NCBI GenBank assembly: GCA_024641365.1
Contig: JAHEDF010000063.1
Location: forward strand, 1 to 12,137
Origin: Planctomycetota bacterium
GTDB taxonomy: Bacteria; Planctomycetota; UBA11346
Direction of reading: 5' to 3'
Length of the DNA stretch: 12,137 nt
The translations under genes were made by a program, and so were the position numbers. Of this stretch, positions 6,779-12,137 are shown piece by piece; within the stretch, counting starts at the first letter, position 1, and every line of letters begins with the position of its first letter. The notes beneath the pieces are model-generated. The model had not been told where the DNA came from and made no database searches. It worked only from the letters and a program-made list of their open reading frames with translations.

Positions 6779-6784
6779 TTTTCA

Positions 6785-8770
6785 ATGCCCACTTTTACTT
6801 TGCCTGACGGCAAACCCCTGTCGTTTGATAAACCAGTTTCCGGACGCGATATTGCTTTAGCAATTGGTCCAGGTCTCGCGAAAAAAGCTATCGCTATAAA
6901 ATTAAATGGATCAGACATTGTTGATTTAGCGCGCGTGCTCTCAGACGACGCCATCGTCAGCATTATTACTGCGACAAATGATAATCCCGACGCCTTATTT
7001 GTATTACGACACTCAGCTGCGCACGTCTTAGCAGAAGCGGTTTGTTTATTATATCCAAAAACTCGTTTGGCTTATGGCCCTGCAATCGACGACGGCTTTT
7101 TTTATGACATGCAAGTGCGCAATGCGAAGGACGAAGCGGTCTCGTTAACTGATGAAGATTTCGCTAACATCGAAGCGAAAATGAAAGAAATTGTAAAAGC
7201 GGATCGCCCATTTACCCGCACTGATTATTCGTGCGATGCAGGTTTAGCACGTACAGCAAATGATAAATATAAACAAGATAATGCTGAGCGTGCGATTGCG
7301 AAAGGCGCAAAAACCATTTCATTTTATTCCACCGGTACACCTGGTGAAGCATGGGAAGATTTATGCGCAGGTCCGCATGTCCCATCTACTGGCGTTCTGA
7401 ATTCATTTAAAGTTATGAGCATTGCCGGTGCATATTGGCACGGTGATCACACCAGTGATCAATTGACACGCATTTATGGTACCTGCTTCGCTGATGATAA
7501 GGGTTTGAAAACCCACCTCATGCGCATTGAGGAAGCAAAAAAACGTGATCATCGCAAACTCGGCAAAGAGATGGAATTATTTCATGTCGATGAAGAAAAC
7601 CCTGGGCAAATATTTTGGCATGCCAAAGGGTGGTCTATTTATCGCGTGTTAGAAGATTACGTGCGCGCCAAAGTAAATGCGCATGGCTATGTCGAAGTAA
7701 AAACACCATCCGTTATGCCACAATCGTTATGGGAACGTTCCGGACACTGGGCAAAATACCACGACAACATGTTTGTCACGGAAAGTGAAAAACGTTTCTT
7801 TGCCTTAAAACCCATGAACTGCCCTGGGCACATCGAAATATTTAAACAAGGCATCAAGAGTTATCGCGATTTACCTTTGCGCATGGCTGAATTCGGTTCC
7901 TGCACCCGCAATGAAATCAGCGGTGCGCTGCATGGTATTATGCGCGTGCGTGGTTTTGTCCAAGACGATGCGCATATTTTCTGTACGGAAGAACAAATTC
8001 CACAAGAGGTCGCCGATTTCTGTAATTTACTCAAAGAAATTTATAAAGATTTTGGTTTCGGTGATGATCGCGTTATTGTTAAATTTAGTACGCGCCCAGA
8101 AGTGCGCGTCGGTAATGATGAACAATGGGATCGCGCCGAAAAAGCTTTAGCTGATGCCTGCGCATTTGCTGGACTTGCTTATGAAGTTGCTCCTGGCGAA
8201 GGCGCTTTTTATGGACCGAAATTAGAATTTACCTTAGTCGATGCGCTTGGTCGTCATTGGCAATGCGGCACCATTCAAGTGGATTATCAATTACCATGCG
8301 CCGATCGATTAAATGCGACCTTTATTGGTGAAGACGGCAACAAGCATCATCCCGTTATGTTACACCGCGCTATCTTAGGCAGCTTGGAACGTTTTATCGG
8401 TATCTTAATTGAACATTTTGCTGGGAAGTTTCCGCTGTGGTTAGCACCAGAACAAATTCGTTTGTTACCAATTACTGATGACCAACTTGCCTATGCGGAA
8501 CAAGCAGCAGCCCAATTAAAAGATGCCGGGCTGCGCGTGACGGTTGATCACAGTGCTGACAAATTGGGCGCAAAGATTCGCCAAGCACGCAACGACCGCG
8601 TCACCTATTTCGGTGTGGTCGGCGCACAAGAAGTCACCGATCAAACCATCGCGCTGCAATCGCAAAATGGCGCTAAAATCGGTACCTTCCCCGTTGATGA
8701 CGTCATTGTGCGTTTGCTTGAAGAAATAGCCGAGAAAAAAGCACCTGAGTCTGCTGAAACGACTAATTAA
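6785..8770 (+). CDS. thrS: Threonyl-tRNA synthetase
   Basis: Cytoplasmic class II enzyme that charges tRNA-Thr with threonine using ATP; 661 residues against 642 in E. coli. Domains in order are TGS (1-62), the second N-terminal editing domain that removes mischarged serine (about 63-240; H76 and H80 in RHSAAH, C194 and H198 in [10 protein letters not shown]), the catalytic core (about 270-550) and the anticodon-binding domain (about 560-650, ending in [11 protein letters not shown] and a charged tail). The catalytic zinc ligands C346 (MNCPGH), H397 (DDAHIF) and H527 (MLHRAI) are all present, as is the motif 2 arginine R375 in [12 protein letters not shown]; motif 3 is [11 protein letters not shown]. 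Nothing is truncated. It stands alone: translation factor IF-3 and ribosomal protein genes, frequent downstream partners, are absent. A strong terminator follows at once. The structured leader hints at autoregulation. Confidence 0.98.
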   Translation: MPTFTLPDGKPLSFDKPVSGRDIALAIGPGLAKKAIAIKLNGSDIVDLARVLSDDAIVSIITATNDNPDALFVLRHSAAHVLAEAVCLLYPKTRLAYGPAIDDGFFYDMQVRNAKDEAVSLTDEDFANIEAKMKEIVKADRPFTRTDYSCDAGLARTANDKYKQDNAERAIAKGAKTISFYSTGTPGEAWEDLCAGPHVPSTGVLNSFKVMSIAGAYWHGDHTSDQLTRIYGTCFADDKGLKTHLMRIEEAKKRDHRKLGKEMELFHVDEENPGQIFWHAKGWSIYRVLEDYVRAKVNAHGYVEVKTPSVMPQSLWERSGHWAKYHDNMFVTESEKRFFALKPMNCPGHIEIFKQGIKSYRDLPLRMAEFGSCTRNEISGALHGIMRVRGFVQDDAHIFCTEEQIPQEVADFCNLLKEIYKDFGFGDDRVIVKFSTRPEVRVGNDEQWDRAEKALADACAFAGLAYEVAPGEGAFYGPKLEFTLVDALGRHWQCGTIQVDYQLPCADRLNATFIGEDGNKHHPVMLHRAILGSLERFIGILIEHFAGKFPLWLAPEQIRLLPITDDQLAYAEQAAAQLKDAGLRVTVDHSADKLGAKIRQARNDRVTYFGVVGAQEVTDQTIALQSQNGAKIGTFPVDDVIVRLLEEIAEKKAPESAETTN

Positions 8771-8793
8771 TACTTGGTAAATAGTACTCAGAT

Positions 8794-8831
8794 AAATAAG
8801 AGCGGCACAAAAAATGTCGCTCTTATTTTTT
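8794..8831 (+). terminator. thrS terminator, shared with the convergent tspO gene
   Basis: An 11-bp perfect stem (8794-8804 with 8818-8828, AAATAAGAGCG core) extends by three more pairs including one G-U. The loop is CAAAAAA. The descending arm ends in TTATTTTTT, giving a good intrinsic terminator 23 bases after the thrS stop. The stop codon of the minus-strand tspO-like gene (8830-8832) overlaps the T-run. The other strand has the weaker tract TTATTTATC, so partial two-way action is likely. Confidence 0.85.
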
Positions 8832-9327
8832 AGCTATTCATTTGCCATAACGTGATGTTGAGCACGGTAGCAAAACTCACCCAGGCAAGATACGGCACTA
8901 ATAAAATTGCCGCTAATTTATGTACGCGCCAAAATAAGACGCTCGTCGCTACAATAGCCATCCATAATAAAACGATATCGATTAAGGCCCACAATGGTTG
9001 GTGCAGTCCAAAAAATAATGGCGTCCACAAGGCATTAAAAATTAATTGCACTATAAAAACACTGAGCGGCCAACGGTGTTGCGTAAATCCCCCACGTCGC
9101 CATATCTGCCAAACTGACACGGCCATCATCGTGTACAGCAAACTCCACACCGGACCAAATACCCACCCGGGTGGATTCCATGATGGTTTTTGCAACGACG
9201 CATACCAATCACTTGGCGGCCAAAAAGCACCGCATGCCGGCGCTAAAAAACAAATGACCACACAGATAGCAAGGCCTGCTATATCTTTTCCACGCGTATT
9301 ATTTTTTTCCGATGCGACTGATGTCAT
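8830..9327 (-). CDS. TspO/MBR-family tryptophan-rich membrane protein
   Basis: A 165-residue integral membrane protein with the five hydrophobic helices of the TspO / translocator protein family (roughly 16-36, 56-76, 86-107, 111-131, 139-161). Family marks are LQKPSWNPPGWVFGPVWSLLY after helix 1, W-rich helices, FNALWTPLFFGL, and PYLAWVSFATVLN in the last helix. Bacterial TspO binds porphyrins and related ligands and has been linked to tetrapyrrole and oxidative or light stress regulation; the physiological task here is unknown. The start at 9327 is kept because the 14 hydrophilic residues before helix 1 are plausible, but no Shine-Dalgarno is seen. A perfect 16-base dyad lies just upstream. 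It converges on thrS and shares that terminator, and is unrelated in function to the sulfatase genes. Confidence 0.93.
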   Translation of the reverse strand: MTSVASEKNNTRGKDIAGLAICVVICFLAPACGAFWPPSDWYASLQKPSWNPPGWVFGPVWSLLYTMMAVSVWQIWRRGGFTQHRWPLSVFIVQLIFNALWTPLFFGLHQPLWALIDIVLLWMAIVATSVLFWRVHKLAAILLVPYLAWVSFATVLNITLWQMNS

Positions 9328-9334
9328 ATACTAC

Positions 9335-9353
9335 ATAGTAGAACTACTATAAT
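9335..9353. promoter_or_regulatory. Dyad ATAGTAG-AA-CTACTAT overlapping a -10 box
   Basis: A perfect 7+2+7 dyad occupies 9335-9350, eight bases before the tspO start. A plus-strand TATAAT at 9348-9353 overlaps its right arm and could serve the lipoprotein genes; no good -35 is visible. A binding protein here would cover both the tspO translation start region and a divergent promoter. Confidence 0.4.
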
Positions 9354-9382
9354 GAGGAACAAGCTGAGTTTGGTCGCTTTAC

Positions 9383-9402
9383 TACACAAAAGTACACAAA
9401 AG
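9383..9402. repeat. Two tandem copies of TACACAAAAG
   Basis: Exact head-to-tail copies at 9383-9392 and 9393-9402, a period of one helical turn, in the spacer between tspO and the lipoprotein genes. This could be a binding site for a regulator that reads direct repeats, or slippage. Confidence 0.45.
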
Positions 9403-9479
9403 AACAGGCACAGCTTTCAAACACGCTCTCCAAGTGCTGCTTTTCTTTTATTAATGATGTGTATTAATCGCACCTAATT

Positions 9480-9839
9480 ATGAGAGGCAAACTGCTTTTT
9501 AAAAAATATTGTCCTTTTTTAAGTGCCTTATTTATCATGGTCGGTTGCACGTATCGCGATTCTGTCACCTATCATCTGTGGCAAGATACGGGTAAAGAAG
9601 AATATGTATTGGTACCCAAAAGCCATATTACTTTAAATCAACTCGCCGAAATGCGACAACAAGGCATTCGCTTCTATCAGCACACTGATGATGAGTATTT
9701 TATTGAAAGGAAACGCAGCACCGGATCGATTGTCATGGAATACAGTTTTAAATCCCTGGCAACTCCTGTGACATTGGCCATAGATGGGACGATTCTTTAT
9801 GCTTATATTGCTTTAAGTAATGTACAGGTTTCCAAGTAA
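9480..9839 (+). CDS. Hypothetical small lipoprotein
   Basis: I do not recognise this 119-residue protein. The N-terminus has basic residues (RGKLLFKK), a hydrophobic stretch and a lipobox-like FIMVGC with Cys at 23, so it is probably exported and lipid-anchored. The mature part of about 96 residues is mixed and soluble-looking, with LVPKSHITLNQLAEMRQQGIRFYQH and a more hydrophobic C-terminal strand region. No catalytic motif is seen. The ATG lacks a Shine-Dalgarno, but the lipobox position fits this start. The next gene, also a lipoprotein, follows after 15 bases, so the pair is likely one transcript. A possible promoter is the TATAAT at 9348. Confidence 0.65.
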   Translation: MRGKLLFKKYCPFLSALFIMVGCTYRDSVTYHLWQDTGKEEYVLVPKSHITLNQLAEMRQQGIRFYQHTDDEYFIERKRSTGSIVMEYSFKSLATPVTLAIDGTILYAYIALSNVQVSK

Positions 9840-9854
9840 TTATAATTTACCTTT

Positions 9855-10421
9855 ATGAAATACTGCTCATTCATTCCTCTGGTGCTTTTGTTACCTTTTC
9901 TTTTTGTTTCATGTAGCCGTAATTACAACCATACGCATTCACCGACTACTCCTGCCAACAATAATAGCCTAGTTTTTGGCCAACAGGTAAATGGCGTTCA
10001 AATTGGTTTATCTCAACATCCCCTTATTACTCAATCGTCCATAATAATACAAAGCGCTGTACGTTCGGAATCGTCATTGTTAATAAACCCCACATCATTA
10101 TCGAATCATATACGTGTATGCAATGCGAACGATGCACTTATTCGCCCAGAAAGAATTGCTCTCATTGATCCAATAGCTGATAACCCTGATGACTATATGC
10201 GCATTAGCGGCGATTCTCTCACGACCATTACCATAGCGTACGATGCTGATTTTTTATATTATAATCTATTAAAATATAAAATTCCTAATGATCGAATTAT
10301 AAAATTGCAGTGTGTATTAATTGGTGGTTATTTTGGTGACTCTCTATCGCTTAATAACATCTGGTATGGAAATGCTTATTCGCCAGTGATTAAGGCTGAG
10401 CTGCCACTCATAACACAATAA
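9855..10421 (+). CDS. Hypothetical lipoprotein
   Basis: An unrecognised 188-residue protein. It opens with a textbook lipoprotein signal: MKYCSFIPLVLLLPFLFVSC, with the lipobox Cys at 20. A low-complexity His/Asn/Thr-rich stretch follows (about 22-40), the kind of linker that spaces a lipoprotein from the membrane. The rest (about 40-188) is Ser/Asn/Ile-rich, ends in an acidic and aromatic region (DADFLYYNLLKYKIPNDRI), and shows no known motif. It lies 15 bases after the preceding lipoprotein gene and has no Shine-Dalgarno of its own. The pair may form a surface complex, but this is a guess from position only. The codons are AT-rich compared with thrS. Confidence 0.65.
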   Translation: MKYCSFIPLVLLLPFLFVSCSRNYNHTHSPTTPANNNSLVFGQQVNGVQIGLSQHPLITQSSIIIQSAVRSESSLLINPTSLSNHIRVCNANDALIRPERIALIDPIADNPDDYMRISGDSLTTITIAYDADFLYYNLLKYKIPNDRIIKLQCVLIGGYFGDSLSLNNIWYGNAYSPVIKAELPLITQ

Positions 10422-10598
10422 AAGTATCAGCTGAGAAATGCGCCGAATGTACTGAGAGGCTGACGTCTCTGGTGCTGTTCCGTTTATTAGCTTTATTATA
10501 ACTATTGCTGAAAAGCTTCCCTTATTGGCGGAAAAATCAGACTCCGGTTGGCGGTAAGTATATGACCCTTTCCATAACGCCGATCAATCCAAATTTCA

Positions 10599-10604
10599 TA
10601 TAAT
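10599..10604 (+). promoter_or_regulatory. Possible -10 box at the start of the esterase gene
   Basis: A perfect TATAAT lies so close to the esterase that transcription would begin near 10611. That would exclude the ATG at 10603, overlapping the box, and give an almost leaderless message starting at the ATG at 10615. No -35 of quality is seen, so this is tentative. Confidence 0.25.
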
Positions 10605-11364
10605 GAGCTGCCCCATGCGATTACTTCTCATAATATTTTCCCTTTCTACGTGGTTAAGTGGATATGCTCAAGAAAAGCATTTATTTATTCTCTCTGGGCA
10701 GTCCAACATGTACAAAATGGATCACAAAATTTCGTTTCTTCCGGCGGTTGCCGAAGCATTTGGCCAAGAAAATGTAATCGTTGTAAGGAACGCTAAGCGC
10801 GGTGCACCAATTCGTGGGTGGTATAAGGATTACAAATTCCCAGAGAGTATGGCAGCAGAAGAGCAAGCAACAAAAGATAAAATTGAAGAAAAGAAAAAAG
10901 AAGGAGAAAATTCAGAATATGGATTTCTCTATGATCGTTTAATGACCAGCGTAAATAAGGCGATTGAAGGTAAATCTTTCGATACCGTTACATTTATTTG
11001 GATGCAGGGCGAATCGGATTCGGGAAAAGATTTCCCCTCAGTTTATGCAAATAGCTTTAATAGCATTGTTAAGCAACTGAAGGTGGATCTTAAAGTTGAT
11101 TCGATCAATATCGTTGTTGGTCGTCTCAGCGACTTCGGTAAAGAAGCTGGATGGGCGAAGATGCGCGACATTTTAGTCCAGGTTGCCGCCGATGCGCCGC
11201 ATGGTGCATGGGTCGATACCGATGATCTCAATGACAAAGAAGTCAACGGAGAGACCAAAAACGATCTGCACTACACCAAAGAAGGCTATGAAATATTAGG
11301 GAAACGATTTGCGGAGAAAGCCATTGAACTGATAAAAAATAAAAAGACCGCAGCTAATAAATAA
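10603..11364 (+). CDS. Exported SASA/CE6-type carbohydrate acetylesterase
   Basis: An SGNH-fold esterase of the SASA family (sialate O-acetylesterase / CE6 acetylxylan esterase type), 253 residues. Such enzymes remove O-acetyl groups from sugars outside the cytoplasm. The signal peptide is MRLLLIIFSLSTWLSGYAQ, counted from the ATG at 10615; that codon may be the true start, since neither it nor 10603 has a Shine-Dalgarno. Numbered from 10603, the catalytic blocks are LSGQSNM (nucleophile S34), WMQGESDS (133-140, oxyanion Gly and Glu) and DLHYTKEGY (D221, H223). The Lys/Glu-rich stretch near 88-106 looks like a helical insertion. Theme links it to the sulfatases 5 kb away as another remover of glycan decorations, but no shared control is visible. 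The actual substrate is unknown. An AT-only hairpin (11359-11377) follows the stop. Confidence 0.85.
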   Translation: MSCPMRLLLIIFSLSTWLSGYAQEKHLFILSGQSNMYKMDHKISFLPAVAEAFGQENVIVVRNAKRGAPIRGWYKDYKFPESMAAEEQATKDKIEEKKKEGENSEYGFLYDRLMTSVNKAIEGKSFDTVTFIWMQGESDSGKDFPSVYANSFNSIVKQLKVDLKVDSINIVVGRLSDFGKEAGWAKMRDILVQVAADAPHGAWVDTDDLNDKEVNGETKNDLHYTKEGYEILGKRFAEKAIELIKNKKTAANK

Positions 11365-11386
11365 TAATTTATTATTTAGTCACATG

Positions 11387-12137
11387 CTATTTAATCGTCA
11401 CGCCGTGGTCATCTCCGTCATTTGTCACCCCAAACGGCACATGCACAGTCGGCGCTGCATCCGCCGCTAATTTTGCATTGGCTGGTTTATCATCGAAAAA
11501 TAAATGCGGGCGGAATTTTTTCAGCACGCGATCTTTGGGTAAATCACCAATAAAATATGATTCGTCTACCGTAACATCCCAAGCACGTAACGATGCGATA
11601 ACGCGGCGATCGGCTGGCGCACTGCGTGCAGTAATTATCGCGGTGCGAATAAGCGGCTTATAATCTTTTTGTTGTGCTTGTCGTAAACGTTCCGCGGCTT
11701 GCACCGCTGCAATTTGTCGCAGCAAACGTTGTAGTGGTCCTGGGGATAATCCTAAATGCGATTGTTCCCGCTCATTTTCATGAAAGCGCGCCAATCCTTG
11801 TTCTTTATAAAATCGTTCGCCAGCATCGTCAGCTAAGACGCCATCAAAATCAAAACCTAAACGTAATTCATCATCATCGTCATCCATGACCATCCCAGGC
11901 ATGACGCGTCCAGCTGGAAATCCAAGTGCGATGGCTTCCTTCACATCATTCGGATTACCGGATAAAAATAAACTCGCTTCAAAGACATCTATATATGGCC
12001 ACGGTGGACGACCTCCGGTAAATACCGCCCGAGAAATTGCTAATTGATAATGATCTAAACTATTACGAACACGCACACCCGTATCGGGATCATTGCGTGA
12101 TAATAAAACCACTTCGACTAATGGTTCGGATGCAATG
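11387..12137 (-). CDS. 5'-nucleotidase (PF06189 type), 5' end beyond the window
   Basis: C-terminal 250 or so residues of a cytosolic 5'-nucleotidase related to cN-I, which hydrolyses nucleoside monophosphates to nucleosides and phosphate. The frame stays open to the right edge: in-frame codons beyond 12112 read IASEPLVE and run straight into VVLLSRNDPDTGVRVRNSL, a family-conserved block, so the GTG at 12112 is internal and the gene is cut by the window. Further family marks are HYQLAISRAVFTGGRPPWPY, DVFEASLFLSGNPNDV, the loop LGFDFDGVLADD, ITARSAP, and SYFIGDLPKDRVL with HLFFDDK. The loop reads D-x-D-G-V, the classical HAD motif I with nucleophile Asp, where I recall the family usually has a DGDAV-type version. 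Just before it is a run of five Asp. It converges on the esterase gene. Confidence 0.85.
   Translation of the reverse strand, partial: IASEPLVEVVLLSRNDPDTGVRVRNSLDHYQLAISRAVFTGGRPPWPYIDVFEASLFLSGNPNDVKEAIALGFPAGRVMPGMVMDDDDDELRLGFDFDGVLADDAGERFYKEQGLARFHENEREQSHLGLSPGPLQRLLRQIAAVQAAERLRQAQQKDYKPLIRTAIITARSAPADRRVIASLRAWDVTVDESYFIGDLPKDRVLKKFRPHLFFDDKPANAKLAADAAPTVHVPFGVTNDGDDHGVTIK

Larger units (their letters stand above)
6043..6784. other. Long spacer between iclR and thrS
   Basis: These 740 bases separate two divergent genes and hold no gene that I can support. Visible are a hairpin with a T-run at 6225-6254, direct repeats GTCACA at 6195-6200 and 6208-6213, a 6-bp hairpin AAAACC/GGTTTT at 6305-6321, two copies of the palindrome CGCTAGCG at 6567-6574 and 6625-6632, a 5-bp hairpin at 6598-6611, and the structured thrS leader from about 6666. 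An open frame on the minus strand, 6393-6617 (GTG start, no ribosome site), has credible codons in its middle but no recognisable family. Promoters for both flanking genes must lie here; none was convincing. Confidence 0.5.

Noticed and set aside
6600..6784. T-box riboswitch before thrS
   Set aside because: The conserved T-box sequence and a following terminator/antiterminator pair could not be found.
8852..9352. 166-codon plus-strand open frame opposite tspO
   Set aside because: It is the shadow of a clear TspO-family gene, with Lys/Thr/Asn-rich nonsense composition and no family.
11359..11377. Terminator between the esterase and nucleotidase genes
   Set aside because: Only an AT-only 7-bp stem (AAATAAT/ATTATTT) with no GC pairs; too weak to call.
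12110..12112. GTG as start of the 5'-nucleotidase gene
   Set aside because: Upstream in-frame codons are open to the window edge and encode family-like residues, so the true start lies outside.
1..12137. CRISPR array, tRNA, rRNA, insertion sequence, phage or toxin-antitoxin genes
   Set aside because: No regularly spaced repeats, cloverleaf, rRNA segment, transposase motif or toxin-like pair was found.

Overview
The window looks like chromosomal DNA from a free-living, glycan-degrading bacterium of moderate to low GC. The best guess is the Planctomycetota/Verrucomicrobiota/Lentisphaerota (PVC) group. The basis is gene content: two unrelated formylglycine-type sulfatases, a secreted DUF6807 ('PmoA-like') protein, a SASA/CE6-type acetylesterase and a palindromic extragenic repeat. 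No rRNA or tRNA is present, so this placement is inference. No phage, IS, CRISPR or plasmid functions were seen.

Layout. 122-1366 (+) is a secreted DUF6807 protein. After a 110-base gap comes an iduronate-2-sulfatase-like protein, 1477-3012 (+). Between it and the convergent next gene lies a 430-base spacer with a large nested palindrome (3167-3318). 3446-4999 (-) is a second, GlcNAc-6-sulfatase-like sulfatase. Upstream of it, on the same strand, is an IclR-family regulator, 5206-6042 (-). The two are separated by an intrinsic terminator and a promoter with an overlapping dyad. 6043-6784 is a long spacer holding an orphan terminator, repeated palindromes and a structured leader before thrS, 6785-8770 (+). 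A shared terminator separates thrS from the convergent tspO-like gene, 8830-9327 (-). Then come two unrecognised small lipoprotein genes, 9480-9839 and 9855-10421 (+), a SASA-type esterase, 10603-11364 (+), and a PF06189-type 5'-nucleotidase, 11387-12137 (-), that runs off the right edge.

How it fits together. The left half reads as a small desulfation module for sulfated polysaccharide: two exported sulfatases of different families, a secreted DUF6807 protein, and an IclR regulator next to one sulfatase. The esterase at 10603 would remove acetyl groups from the same kind of decorated glycan, but housekeeping genes (thrS, tspO) lie between, so linkage is only by theme. The most notable observations are the non-canonical modification motif S-T-T-S-R in the first sulfatase, the nested palindrome, the operator-like dyad over the second sulfatase's promoter, and the structured thrS leader.
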